Shown: positions 21,945 through 34,001, numbered from the stretch's first letter. The stretch is DNA of 64,000 nt from Hygrocybe punicea (GCA_963556145.1 OY744465.1:62001-126000); one strand, 5' to 3'. Program-made: numbers and translations. The notes: a model not told the origin generated them from the letters alone.

Positions 21945-23262
21945 TCAGACTTATCAACGTGACGCCTGTGTTGATCAATTTACGTGACCAAATGAGCTTG
22001 TGGAAAACCGTAGGGGAGGACAAACCTTCAATTCAGTGACATTCCAATCTTTGATTTTGGTATTTGGAGGGTTATTCGCCCATGATATGTAGACTGCCAT
22101 CACCAATATGCAAGTCATTATTAGACAAAGTGATGGAAAGACGACTCGGACGCATCATGATGGAACAGTTGTCTGGGCTCACTCCACCTGTACGGGCGAA
22201 ACTGCCATGCTGGGTCGGTCGTCATTATGCATACCACGCGATCCCATGTGTCTGTACTGAACTTGGCTAGCACTTCGATACTGTCTACGACGAAATACCA
22301 CGCATGTGTTTCCGTTTCTTTGCCGCTCGGGTCAATGTGAGTGTGCTTGCAATATATTTGGATAAGATCTTCCGGGTCTGCCCGTCTTGCCAGTGCTCAC
22401 TCATGGTTAGCTAAGGGGGAGGGGGAAGGGGGAAAGACTGACGTGGACTCCTGGAGAAAATGCTTGATGTTGTGCATGGTGGTGGGTGCCATAGGCGAGG
22501 AAGAGATCATGATGATAGGGTACATGCTTTTTACCACGGGAGACAGCTTAGATCATATGCTGTAAGATGCATGGGCTTGCTTACGGGCTTGCATTTTTGC
22601 CTCTGCAAGTTAGCAAGTTAGCACACCTGCAATTGACAAAATCCTCAGATCGACTTGCCTGCAGGAGTAATTGCTGGCTGTACAACTCATTTTGTTTGAT
22701 TTTCTTGACAATCTCGACGTCTTGCGTGTCGGTGACGTACTGTCTTTTAGACGGTGACAAGTGGATTCACTTGACTTATGTTGGCTTGTAAAAGGCATGG
22801 CTGCAGAACTGCTTGTACATGGTGGTGTTCCGGGTAGGGTGGTTGATTCCGCTGACAGCCGGAGTGGTAGGTGAACTAGTTGATGTGACCAGCAGAACGA
22901 ATATATTCTCACCGGCGAGGGGCACAATGTCGGTGGCATTTCCTTCCAGCCAATCCACGACGCTCTTCCTCTCTGTGACACTCATGAAACCAACTGCCAG
23001 CCTATTCTCCCTAGCCTGCTTAATGTAGTCCGCTCCGGGTGCATCTCGCAGCAGCCATGCCAAATACACAGCTTCGACAGAGAAAGAATCGTGGGGGTTC
23101 AAAGATGGTTCCATTGATGTAGACACACCAGGCTTGCGATAACGCGTTGGGCTTGATTTGAGGAGTGTGTGTCCCGCAGTGACAACTAGGTGGGTTGCGG
23201 AGAGCAGGGAAGAGGACGGTTGGTCATCCTTGGCATAGGTAATGGATTAGCGCTATCGATCA
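21945..23262 (-). pseudogene. CDC73: Decayed copy of CDC73 (Paf1 complex subunit)
   Basis: CDC73 is a subunit of the Paf1 complex, which acts with RNA polymerase II in elongation. From the 5' side I see SSPTRYRKPGV, SLNPHDSFSVEAVYLAWLLR, VGFMSVTERKSVVDWLEG, then in another frame ESTTLPGTPP, then KRQYVTDTQDVEIVKKIKQN, then PIIMISSSPMAPTTMHNIKH at the start of the C-terminal Ras-like domain, ETETHAWYFVVDS, DTWDRVVCIMTTDPAWQFRP, VYISWANNPPNTKIKDWNV, and RRHVDKS before it diverges near 21.95 kb. Frame changes between these blocks and a missing first exon show it is broken. Introns near 22.0 and 22.55 kb look retained. The family assignment is strong from motif order; the start is not determined. 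Confidence 0.85.
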
Positions 23263-23428
23263 TTCTTGAGTAGCTTGAGTACTAGTAACGGGAGTACAGT
23301 ATGTGCCACTGTAATCAACAACCATGCTGTCCTCACCATGAAAATGTGCCACCATGTCATTCAATGTGCAAGTACAAATTTCTTATTACTGCATAATATA
23401 TATGAAAGTGCCCTTACAAAAAGCACAG

Positions 23429-23992
23429 TCAACGGCGATGCTCTAGAACAATGTCTCGCCGGATTGCCCAGATCATCTGCACGTTCTGCAGAGTGAGCTC
23501 CAACATTCGCTTCTCAAAAATTAGGTGGCAACGGAACTCTTCCTGCATCCCCATCGGTACCAAAGTCTCAACACCTAGCCCTATGGGTTTCAGAGGGTAG
23601 CTTCTACGAGGTTGTTTGGTTGGCTTCGAGGATTCCGATTCCTTTTTGGAATATCCTTTGCCACTGACAGATGTATGATCAAGTAAGCTCACCCTCCGGC
23701 ATGTGGGCACTTTGGACTGCACAAAAATTCAGTGAATTAGATGTACACCAAAGCAGAGGATGTATCGTACACTCCGATGCCCCCTCCTCTCCCAATTACT
23801 TGTATCTGGGCTAGGACTTGACAGATAACCATGGAGCTCAAAATACTCTAATTGATTCCATTGAATGTAGGGACCAGTCGAGAGAAAGGGGGTGAAATTA
23901 TTGCGACTGGGTGCAGTAGGTGCGCAAATATCGGAGGTGGTGGGAGCTGAAAGTTTGGCTTGGGAAGGTGTGCAATGCTGATCGCCATTCAT
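23429..23992 (-). CDS. Unrecognised ORFs upstream of the CDC73 copy
   Basis: Two minus-strand frames (23729-23992, start MNGDQHCTPSQAKLS; 23429-23722, with KQPRRSYPLKPIGLGVETLV and RCHLIFEKRMLELTLQNVQ) could be exons of one gene. I recognise no domain. They lie between CDC73 and the Plavaka transposase and may belong to the captured-gene array or to the transposon's 3' flank. Confidence 0.25.
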
Positions 23993-24149
23993 TCTAGTGA
24001 TGTGTGGGTGACTTGGACCTGCAGAATAGAAAGATACCTGTATTTATTTATCCAATTGAACGACACCTTGACATTGTTGGATGTGAAACTTGAAACATTG
24101 TAAAATTCTCCTCATGATGTTGCCATTGGGCAAAATTATATAATAAATA

Positions 24150-27100
24150 TACTTATCCATACATTTCGTCCATAGCAAGTAATTCTTCATCATCAGTGAA
24201 GTCAAGATCAGGTTCACTCTCCTGGTCATGACTTTCATCACTGTCTTCGCCTGATGTTTCTGCAGTTCCCTCTGAAACACCAGGAGCACCTTCCTCACCA
24301 TTTAGTGACTCCGGATCAAGTTCCCCCAGGTGTTCTTCCACTCCATTTACGTCCTCGGGTACAGTTAGCATAGAATGATGTCCATAAATATGCCCTACAC
24401 CAAGGCCAAAATGATGCCGCATTAACATATCACGGTCCACAAAACTTGGGGTTGTGGTCAGAGATGGTTTTCAAAGTATATTTTGATCAAACTTACCGGT
24501 TCACATAGTATTCAACATAATCTGATGAGTCTCGAGCACAGGAGGATAAACCTATGCTGTCAGTGTGACGCTTCCCTGTAGTGAAGTGCGGTATGACATG
24601 ACAACTTCGCAAGACGTTGGAGGGATCAATAAACCCAAATGAGTCTTCCCTAGACAGGCCAGGAAATTGAAGGCGATCGAGTGTGTGAGAGGCCCATCCA
24701 GACAACCCCACAATACGATACCATCGTACCCATAAAAATTCCATTCAGTGAGGTTGGTAGTCCTGCATCCCAGGCCCAACATAGACTACATTCGCATGAT
24801 AAATGCCCAGAACTTGAGCGTACTGAAATGGATGGTGCGAGTTAAGATTATTGCTGTCAGGATCGGCCAAGACCATCATGTTGTGGTGGGTTGTGGATGC
24901 ATTCACCACATCCTGGTCACGTTGGATGTCGTAAGTGGTGTAGTTGATGCATGCTAGGTTGTGTCAGTAGATGCGGTCATGCCTAAACAGAACCGAATTT
25001 CAGTCATGACTTTCATGGCCCATAGCATCTTGTGAGTTTGGGTTTTGCAGGATCAAGAGAATGCGAGGAAGCAGATGCTGCCGCAACTTGGGCAAAAAGC
25101 TCTATAGACAAACGTCAAAATTGTGAATCACTTTGGTTTCAGTTATTTATACCTCAACGGCTGGATCACCAGCATTGTCTTGGAGAAATGTACCTATATG
25201 AAGGTGGTGATTCTGTGAAACGCCAATGTGGTGATGTGATCTAGGCACCTCTTCATGTCGAATTCTTGTACACGGAAGTCTTGCTCGGATAAGGCGAAGG
25301 CGGGCCTGGCGACGCTCAATTTGAGCTAGCTGTTTGACAAATTGCTTTCGATCTGTGCGGGTATATCGAGCCTTGGGTGTATGGTGCTCGAGTTCGAGCT
25401 GCAAAATTTGGCATCAATGTTGGTCTTACCAAAGTAGTCGAAATACTTACAGGCTCTGTAGAATATGAATCTGAGGTACCAAATCTCCGAATGGTATTAG
25501 CATAATCACCAAGAGCATGGTGCTTATAAGTCTGAAGATTAAGGGTCTTCCGTAGTGGCCCATCGGCGTCCGAATGCTCAACTGCAGAAAGAGGGGTTGA
25601 CATTTTGGAATTGTTATTTGTCTGGTTTTTCTTCATTTGACGGTGCTTGCGTGCTATCGTCTCACGAGGAAGTTCCCGTGCATCGAATGCAGGGCATGTA
25701 TTATTATTGAACGCACGAAATTCGGCTCCAATGCGAACTGTCAATTCGTCAAAGATTTTGAGGGTATGGTCAGTATGCATCCGAAGTTTTGCCATGCCAT
25801 GCCAATGAGAACATATGAAGAGAAGCCGTAGGATGGAGCTGTTGTGGGGTTCGGGAAGAAGACCTTCAAAAACTGGTATAGCACACTTACGAGGTCTCAG
25901 TCAGTTGCATTAGCATATTTGTAGGTCGAAATACAAACCTGCAAGAGGTCCTCATAATCATGTGCTGCCAGCTTTTTGAGCTCTGAGACATTACTTGAAA
26001 ACCGTCTAATTGTATCGCGACCAAAGGTGGGTACCTGCCTAAACCTTAACACCAGTTCTCAAAGGTGTGTTCACAGCGTTATCAAAAGGAAGCATACCAG
26101 CGATCCAACTCATGAAGCAGTGATATATCTGCAGCTCTGATCATCCGCAAAAGATGAATAAACAATGCTTTCCAGACGCCTAACTCGAATTCATGCAAGA
26201 GGTCCACAACAAGCATGAGGAATAGGTTGAAACCAAGATGGGAAAGCCTTTGCGAGAATGCATTCTACGATTAAAAATCAGCCTTTGAACCAACATCACA
26301 TCATTTCACACTTACAGCCATGGGTGTCAAAGATTGCTCCCTCAAAAGGTTTTCTACATGTTCATTGTTGACGGCATAATTTTTTATATAAATAATCTCC
26401 TGCGCCGTGTTAACTTTACACCTCTTGGTGTCATCATCAACGTGAGCAAGAGTCTCTCGTTGTTTCATGTCACGTATCATGCCAAGATTTTGTATACGCG
26501 AACCAGGAATGAGACATCGCGGGCAAGGGCAGCACCCTTTGTCACGAATACTAGCAAGGATAACTCTCCATTGATCATTATAAGTTTCACATGCCTGTAC
26601 AAGACAAATACCACTTACTTTTCAGGATAATCTGCTGAATATGTAAAAATTCGAGGATAAAAGCGACGTGTGATCCCGTCACAGCATGTGATAATAATAC
26701 CACGCACGTAGGCCTCGAGGAATTCATCGTCGAGAAGAATGCCCCATTGGGCATGCAGTACTTCACAGCGACAGTGAGTGTATAGAGCTTTACTGCCCCC
26801 CTTCTTTCCCGCATATTGAGTGGCAAAATCCTTAAATGAATCTGGCAACTAAGCAATACAGTAAGAAGTGTTGCAAAAAGAGTAGCAAGGAAACCCACCG
26901 TCTGGAAATATGCAACGTGATTGCATAAATGACTCGTAGGCTTGCATCAGTTGTATTTTGACTCGTTCCCAAAATATAAGTAGCAAGGCCATAGTTTTGC
27001 GGTCCCGAAAGACGTTAAGTGAGTAGCATCAGATGCGAACATCATAGCTACAACCACTCTTGGAAGACTGCATCCAGATTCCTTGGGCAAGTCTTGCACC

Positions 27101-28591
27101 TCTTGGTGGGCATCCAAAAAAGCTGCTGATGTGTATAATTCACCGTGTACCCTGACATCTGGTTCGACATTGTAAGGTGTCCAAAAGAGCTCGAATGGTT
27201 CGTAATGAAAATGCTGGTCATGAAGTGGGTTTGCAAGCTTCTCGCGAATCACCGATACAAGGGAGTGATGGTAGAGATCACCGATGATGTAATTCTGTGG
27301 CCCAGGAATATTTGCTCTGCTGTGAAAAGGAACTGATATGCTGACCAGAGACCTATGCCACCCAGCGTCTTCGTTAAACCATTGCTCTTCCTCCTCACCC
27401 CACCCCCAAAATCATTCCTCCCCAACTTGGAGTCAATTTGGCCCCATTTCATGTGTTGCACATCTTCTGGCCGGAAATCCAAGTCTCCAACAATACTCAG
27501 AAGCTGGGTGAAGCTTTCTTGTGACTTCTGATGACCATTATTCCAGTACCAGTCGCCCAGACGAAAAGAGGTTTTGTTTGGGTATGGATGGAATGAATTT
27601 TGTGTTGGAGGCTGGGATGCTCCTTGTCCCCCAATTCTGGGCTGGTCAGACAAGCCTTTTAAATTGACATGCTCCTCTGGATCATGCGATGGTAGCTTCT
27701 CTGAATGATATTGTCAAAAAAGACCAAAAATATTTCGAGGTGTGTGAAAGACTTGACGAATGTGTGATCCAAGCAACTGAATGGTTGATGTTGCATGAGA
27801 GGTGGATGGTGGTGATGGTGGATGAGATGTGGCTGCATTATCTCCTTCAACTTCAGACACAGAAGGGGTGAATGGTCGATGGGACGTCGGTGGGTTATTT
27901 CCTTCAACTTGAGCTGGAGGGAGCAGAGGCAATGATTGAGGGATGATGTCCCTGAATCTCTTCAGCAGCCGGTTCAGCCTGCGTGGTCGACGCTCTGCAA
28001 GGGATAGATTGTCATCGTTTTTGACAGAGCGGAACGGACTGAGGTGCTGATGATAAAACCATAACTTAAAGGCTAGTTCAGTGTGGATCAAACAGGAAAG
28101 ACGTACAACAGCAGGCTCTAATGGGCACTGTTGTTCAGGGAGAGCATCATTTGAGTGGTCCAGATCCCTTGACTTAAGTGCAACATTGCAATTATGATCA
28201 TGGCAGTAAGAGGAGGCTGTCACTAGTGTATTGCACGGGTAACCCCCGGGTATTTTTGGCTGTACCCGTACCCGTGGCAAAACCCGCGGGTTTACCCGTA
28301 CCCGTGCAATACACTAGCTGTCACACGCACCTCAATCTCCATGTTTAGTCTGCTGGATGCCTCTGCAACTAGCTCTAAGCCTGTTGCTTGGCTGACTTCA
28401 TGCTCTACAGTCCCCATGCGACGTCTCTTTTTTGTTTGCCAGATTTCTCTGGCTTTGTTCAAAGCGCCAGATAAACGAGTCTTAGACTTTTTGCAGGTGT
28501 GTTTGTGCTTGTTCAATGCTCCAATTGTGTAGAAGGACCTTCCGCATAGACAGACCTCGTTGGATGTAGTGTTGTTCGAGATCGAGTCCAT
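24150..28591 (-). pseudogene. Plavaka-type transposase, multi-exon, probably inactive
   Basis: Plavaka elements are fungal DNA transposons related to the CACTA group. The start at 28591 (MDSISNNTTSNEV) leads into a single finger, CLCGRSFYTIGALNKHKHTC. Then come the RPRRLNRLLKRFRDIIP proline-rich linker, IRQVFHTPRNIFGLF, SFHPYPNKTSFRLGDWYWN, IREKLANPLHDQHFHYEPF, RVHGELYTSAAFLDAH, VVVAMMFASDATHLTSFGTA, PCYLYFGNESKY, SFKDFATQYAGKKG, ITCCDGITRRFYPRIFTYSA, a middle part read across introns near 26.0-26.3 kb (LLHEFELGVW), YRQVPTFGRDTIRRF, LQTYKHHALGDYANTIRRFG, YTRTDRKQFVKQLAQIERR and an acidic end (DLDFTDDEELLAMDEMYG). A G-run near 27397-27407 shifts the frame, since the next block (EEEEQWFNEDAGW) is one frame over. 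A 93-bp MITE interrupts it near the 5' end. I did not find the element's terminal repeats. Confidence 0.88.
28224..28316. mobile_element. 93-bp hAT MITE inside the Plavaka gene
   Basis: Both ends begin TAGTGTATTGCACGGGTA on opposite strands, flanked by a perfect 8-bp duplication GCTGTCAC (28216-28223 and 28317-28324). Almost the whole element is inverted repeat plus GGGTAACCC-type units. Removing it and one duplication restores a continuous minus-strand reading (EIEVRVTASSYCHDHN), so it landed in coding or intronic transposase sequence. Confidence 0.92.
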
Positions 28592-29057
28592 TGCAAGGAA
28601 CTTGAAGCCGACTCGTCCTTGTCTGTCAAAAAGAGGCAGAAGAATGTGTAGACTGCCAGGACGTTCAAGTCAGTGTAGCAAAAAATATTAATCCTAATCT
28701 TGCAGCAGGTCACTACGGTAAGAAAGCGCGAATAGATTATTGTAGGAGATTTCATGTGCGGAGATACAGAGTACGGTATGACAAATCCAACCAAATGCAC
28801 CAATAAACAATAAACAATATTCAATGACCATGAGACGTAAAGTCTGGTGTGTCGAAAGTCGCAAGGTCTTCCACCTCTGACATCCATCAAGGTAATCTGC
28901 CTGGACCTGATAAATGTTCCAAAGTCTTGACCACCAACGTGGGAACATCGCGAGGTCTCGACACTCTTATGTAAGCTTAGACGAGTCTGGACTCAGACTC
29001 TTGAACATTTGAGCGCTTACTATATATATGAATGAGATCGATGCTACCAGCAACTCT
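28592..29057. other. Plavaka upstream region, nothing defined
   Basis: Open minus-strand frames (28513-28948) have no recognisable domain and probably represent the 5' flank or promoter region of the Plavaka gene. A TATATATA stretch lies at about 29018-29026, just before the next gene. Confidence 0.3.
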
Positions 29058-30055
29058 TCATGTCTGAATTCCAGCTTACCAAATCACTCTACCTCAAGCG
29101 CATTCAGCGTGAGCAGGCGTCACCTAATGCAATCATTCTTCATTATTACCCACTGGAAAATGATCTTCGTGTGTGGTTCTGGTATGCGATCACTGTTATT
29201 ATCGCCATGTTACCTCTTCTGATTTGATCATGCTTTCAAGGCCTGTTAATGAGGCAAGGCAACACGTATCTCCATCGGCTTTGCAATGATACCGCGAAAC
29301 TCACAAATTCAGAGGTCCCTGCTGCCTCTGCGCATCCGATGCAATTGACGTGGTTTACACCGAGTCGGCCATTTTTATGGCCATTGATGGCCAGCTTTCA
29401 GGTGAATATGTCGCTGCTTGTGCTGCCGGTCGCTGTGGTTATATGAGTAAGTTAAATGCTACATTAATACAAATCTTTCTTACATTGTTTTTGTTGTTGG
29501 TGTGTGCAGTCTCCTTAGAGTACATGTACATGAAATTGGGCCTTCTTGTTGCCCAGTATCCTCTCTGAGGTATGAGTTTTCCACTATCAAAGTTGTTGCT
29601 TCACAATGACTACTCCACGTTACAAGCTGCCGGAGAACTCGTGCCAAAACGCGTATTGCGTCTCCCAGGACTGTCCAACTTGTCTCATGCTCCGGTTGCA
29701 TTTGCTGGTGAACAATAATCAGTACAACTCACCCTAACTCACATTATGTCTCAGGGCTTAATGCTGCCATTGCCTCCATTCCTTCATGGTGGCGACCTAG
29801 AAAGCATGAAAGGACTATACTGGATCAAATTCTTTCGCTTGATTCACGGATTGAACCTGGAATTCAAGAATCCGAGTTTAGACTACTTTTTGCGAGGTGC
29901 CACTGTGGATTGATCATGACGCGCCGGGTTTTTGGGCATCACATATGTACAGAAGTATCCAAGGTTCAAGTTGAACCTATGGTCATTGATCTGACATCAG
30001 ATACTGATGATAACTCCAGCAATTCTTCATTGGAGGATGACGATATGTATGAGTA
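29058..30055 (+). pseudogene. Cysteine-rich basidiomycete protein, unknown function, one stop
   Basis: Start MSEFQLTKSLYLKRIQREQA, then YYPLENDLRVWFW, an intron near 29198-29240, a stop at 29287-29289 (TGA where CGA arginine is likely, before YRETHKFRG), then a cysteine cluster (GPCCLCASDAIDVVYTES), VAACAAGRCGYM, an intron near 29446-29508, SLEYMYMKLGLLVAQYPL, a further intron to about 29754, IPSWWRPRKHERTILDQIL, a second cluster with LLFARCHCGLIMTRRVFGHH, and an acidic tail (VIDLTSDTDDNSSNSSLED). The two cysteine/histidine clusters suggest zinc binding. I recognise the pattern as a recurrent uncharacterised Agaricomycete family but cannot assign a role. From 30056 to 30409 I see no gene. Confidence 0.5.
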
Positions 30056-30409
30056 ATAGCTTACAACAACCGTGACATTTTACATGGTTATGATGGAATT
30101 ACTAGTACAGGTACAAGACATCACTATGCCAACTATTGCTCGAATTAAGGTATGTTCAGCCTCTGACCTTGAGTAAATCAGCTCAACAACTGTCTTGTGT
30201 ACGAAACCTCGACTTACTGAACCCAACCGATGGGGTTGAAGTGTTGTCCCGTCATCAGGCATGGTGAGGTTATTGGCATCGAGGCTAGTGACGTCGACTA
30301 CTTACAGATCAGGAAATGATCCAACGGGCACAGAGTGTTGTCTTACCTGAATTGTGTAATGTTCCTGAGGGTGCGAGATAGCTACTGCTGACGCCAACAT
30401 TGACAACGG

Positions 30410-31813
30410 TGTTATGTGAATGTTTGTTTCACCAAGAATTACCGGAGTTGACTTTGTTCAGGTACCTTCTTGTTGTTCGTGGGTTTTAATATCTAAATAA
30501 CCTATCAGGAAGGGGTTTGTGGGTATATGTACTATATGAACCAATAGAATGTAATAGTGAGGTCTCTTCAATTAAGAATTGAGACTTTGAGTAGGGATGA
30601 ATAGCAATTGGGTGTGTGATGTACTGAAAATACTAATATTCACTACTGGAATATAAAATATGAACTAATGAATACTGATAACAATATTCACCAGTTGAAT
30701 ATGGACAGTTTTGGCTACAGGGCCTATTCAATCAAGAGTATCTCTGGGTATTATAATATCTGACTTAAATCCGAAGCTTCAAACGCACATTGGCTACTAG
30801 TTCAGGGATATCTTTAATACCTTTTGAATACTCTGTTTTGTTTAGGATGAAACCTTAACCTTAGAAGTGTATCTATTTAGGATGAAACCTTAACCTTAGA
30901 AATGTATCTAGCTGACTAATGCTGACTAATGAATTGATTGAACTGAGTGAACTGGGTGAATTCTCCTTGATGACAAGGGGAACTCAGAGAATGATAGAAT
31001 AAGAGTGAACTAGACTGGATTGCAAGCACTAGCTACTACAATGAGTAACTACTAGTACTAAGAGAATGGGGGATCACACTGTGTGAACCCAACTGAGAGT
31101 GACTACTGAGTGGTGAGGGGGGAAATCCTACTGACTACTGGAATTTGGGGGCCCTATTTATACTGTTGGAGAACAATGGGGGACTGAGAACAATGGGAAA
31201 GTGAGAACAATAGGACTGAGTCATGAGAACAATGGATGGCATCAAAGAGGCTGTGAACAATGGGCTCTATCTCCATTTGGACTGTTTAGAACAATAGACT
31301 GCTCAGAACAATAGACCATTGTCTTTATGTAAGCAGAATATCACAATCACTCTCTGATGCATTCTATCTTATCATTATCTTATCATCCTCTTGTTCACAT
31401 CTTATCTAATCATTTCCCATTATCTAGCTGAGCCGCTTTTGATCAATACAAGTAAACAAGATTTGTAATCAATCCATTACTGCTAATATAGGTAACAATG
31501 CTAGTTGGGCTTGTCTCCTTGCACCCGCAATACAGAGAAATATATAGTAAATACTAATGAGTGGGGGATGTGCCTCTGTGCACCATACATAAACGGCTAG
31601 GTCTGGGCATTACTAGTGAAGCCATAATAAATGATATAAAGGTAAGCATATATGCTATTTGTGTCTGTTCACTAGCATGCGTAATGTGGAAAGGCATAGA
31701 ATGGGTACTAATCAGTGTAGGTGTGCATCCATAGTGTTGCACTTAAATATCTAAGTCCGTGGTCCGATGGTAAACCCATGACATTACACCCAAAAACACT
31801 TGGGGTCATGACA
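30410..31813 (-). mobile_element. Solo LTR, family 1, copy 2 (inverted)
   Basis: This is the reverse complement of the LTR at 4468-5872, 1404 bp against 1405, with only scattered differences, so both are recent. Ends are TGTTATGTG (left) and CATGACA (right) on the plus strand. The flanks (AACGG left, CCGCC right) do not form a target duplication, unlike copy 1. Its right edge abuts a reading frame interrupted in mid-gene. This suggests recombination or a deletion at this LTR after insertion. Confidence 0.85.
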
Positions 31814-32065
31814 CCGCCCCCACCCGACCCTTCCGATGCTCAAGTTAGGCAGGCAGCCCAAGACTTATTGCAGGAAAAGGATAAATATCTTGATGACGAC
31901 ACGATGATTGCCATGTTCGACTTGTTCGCAGAGAGTCCCGTACGGGCGCAAACCTACCTTGGTATCCGCAGAGACAGCCTGCGCCAGCTCTGGATTAAGA
32001 GAGAGCTTGAGAAGGTTGGCCGCATGATTCCTGACTTTGCCGCTCCACCCCCCCTCCCCCAATAA
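31814..32065 (+). pseudogene. C-terminal part of a Harbinger accessory (Myb-like) protein
   Basis: About 83 codons remain, from just after the LTR to a TAA at 32065: a proline-rich start, then YLDDDTMIAMFDLFAESPVR and GIRRDSLRQLWIKRELEKVG. Harbinger transposons encode a DDE transposase plus a Myb/SANT-like DNA-binding partner. The position, convergent with the transposase and ending about 170 bp from its stop, and the helical C-terminal pattern fit that partner. The DNA-binding N-terminus is missing because the LTR and a deletion removed it. Confidence 0.5.
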
Positions 32066-32231
32066 TTCTTTTTTTACTTTTTTACTTGCCAGCCTCAGTA
32101 TTTTTCTGTACCTTTGTATTTTTCTATACCTCACAAATGATATCGACGGTCCAAAAGAAAGAGCGGTCTCATAGTATTGTTCTGAGCAAAATACATGGCA
32201 AAAAAGATTCGGAGTACATGGCAAAAAAAAA

Positions 32232-33657
32232 TTACAGAGACACCGTCATCAGCCTTTCCTGGGCTTCCCTCGCCTCCTGCTCACGGGCCTCCCTTTCTTG
32301 AAGGAATTGGTTGTAATCCAACCACATCTTTTCTGCCATAACATCTCGCATGTCAGATGCCGCTTCGCGAGATGCACGGCTCGGCAATCCATCCGAAAGC
32401 ATTCCAAAGACATCTGGATCGACATGGGGAGGGAGTATGTCCTGGTCATCATTATAGTCCTCTGCATCAGTGGGGTCATATCGGCGGATGAAATTATGGA
32501 GGGCGCAGAGGGCTGGTGGAATGCGAGCTTGCACCTTCAGGCTATATTCGGGGGGTAGGAGGAGGAGCTGGAAACGACGTTTTAGGACACCGAATATTCG
32601 TTCCACCACATTTCGAGCAGACGAATGACGAAGATTAAATAATTCTTCTTTATTCATCGGTGCTCGATCTCCACGTCGCCATTCGTCAAGATGATAACGT
32701 TGGCCGCGATAGGGAATCAAGAGTTGTTGTGTAAGTGCGAAACCCGCATCAGCGAGGTAGTACTTGCCGGGGGGGATTCGGAAGTCGTGGCGGCGAGCGT
32801 CATTGTAGATTGCGGCATCAGCTACTGACCCATCCCATCCACTGAGAACATAAACAAATTGCATGTCGAACGAACATGCCATCAGGCAGTTCTGGGACAA
32901 GAACCCTTTGTGATTACAGGATGCAGCTCGATCAGCTTTGGGTGGGACGCAATTGATGTGAGTGCCATCGACGGCACCCAACACGTCAGTGAAGTACAGG
33001 AAAAATTTTGGATTGCTGGATATTTCAGGGGCAGTGGGATCACCGCGCTTTGGAAGAGTGACATATTTTGTATAGAACGGTGAGGATGAAAAGGCAAGAA
33101 GCATCCTGCGGAAGCAGCTGTGGTAAGGTGGTCATTAAACTTGAAATTAATGGGGATGGGGGAACTGACTTGGATATGGTACCATTGGCATGTTGGAACC
33201 GCTCACTAAGTTGTCGAATTGTGTTACCGGTGACGCATGCATGAAGGAAGATCGCAAGCTGCTCGGGTAGGGTGACGTGTTTCGTATCCTTATAGCCCAT
33301 CTTGCGTAGTGTTTTAAGAAGGGCTTGGAACACCCAGAGATGTACTCCAAGAGCGATTTTGATGCGATCAGGGTGCCCCGTCATGAGTTCATTGACCCAC
33401 GCAACTCCAGAGAATGCAGAATTGTGATGAGGAATTTTGTCGTAGTAAGTCTCAGCCCAGGCCACAGCAGTACGACAAAGAAAGCCAAAAAGACCAACAA
33501 TGGCCAGATCGTCAATACCAACGCCAAAGACGTCAGAATCAGAATCGGAATCAGAGTCAGCCATTGCGCTGAGGCAACGATGAAATGATAACGGATAGTA
33601 TGCACGCAGCTCAGGAAGGAAACAGAGTTTGTCAGCAATGTCCGGCTTGTCCGGCAT
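32232..33657 (-). CDS. Harbinger DDE transposase
   Basis: Two exons, 33657-33170 and 33117-32232, with a 52-bp intron (33118-33169). The join reads HANGTISN then CFRRMLLAFSSSPF. The catalytic triad of the DDE_4 endonuclease fold is visible: D in LGAVDGTHINC, D in YYLADAGFALTQQ, E in ARNVVERIFGVLKRRF. The N-terminal exon holds the usual helical segment (LPEQLAIFLHACVTGNTIRQ). The start is either MPDKPDIADK at 33657 or MADSDSDSDSD about 30 codons later. The C-terminus is a coiled-coil-like run of Glu/Ala/Arg. The length (about 455 residues) fits the family and I see no stops or frameshifts, so this protein may be intact even though the element's other end is lost. Confidence 0.9.
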
Positions 33658-34001
33658 GTCTCGGAAACAATGAGGAGTGTTTGGTTACCAAGTTACTGAA
33701 CAGGCCCTAAGGTCAAAAGTGGTAAGACAAGTAAAGTGATTAATTGTAAAGGACCAACAAGTAAGCAAAGTGCTAAAGGAGTCAAAGTAATCCAAGTTTG
33801 AAAAGGTGGGAAAAAGTTGAAAAGGGTGAAAAGATGTGCAAGGGATATTATGTAGTAAATATTTCCAAGTGACTCAAAGTGCCATAAGGTAGCAGAAGTT
33901 GTTAAAAAAGATGAAAAAAACCTCAGAAAAAAGTTCAAGAGGTTTCAAAAAAGGTCAAGAGCCTCCAAGGTGCAAAAAAAGGGCTTGTAAATTTCCTGAT
34001 G

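Larger units (their letters stand above)
31814..33707 (-). mobile_element. Harbinger transposon, left end deleted
   Basis: The gene-start end is visible: on the minus strand GGGCCTGTTCAGTAACTTGG begins at 33707, preceded by TTA (33708-33710), the usual 3-bp target of PIF/Harbinger elements. The opposite terminal repeat is not found; the LTR at 30410-31813 occupies that side. From 33711 to about 34000 the sequence is purine-rich with GGTGAAAAG and GGTCAAAG-type units and no gene. Confidence 0.75.

Noticed and set aside
29333..29350. GCAATTGACGTGG as another compound palindrome
   Set aside because: It encodes DAIDVVY in the cysteine-rich gene and has no CCTCGCG arms at the expected distance.
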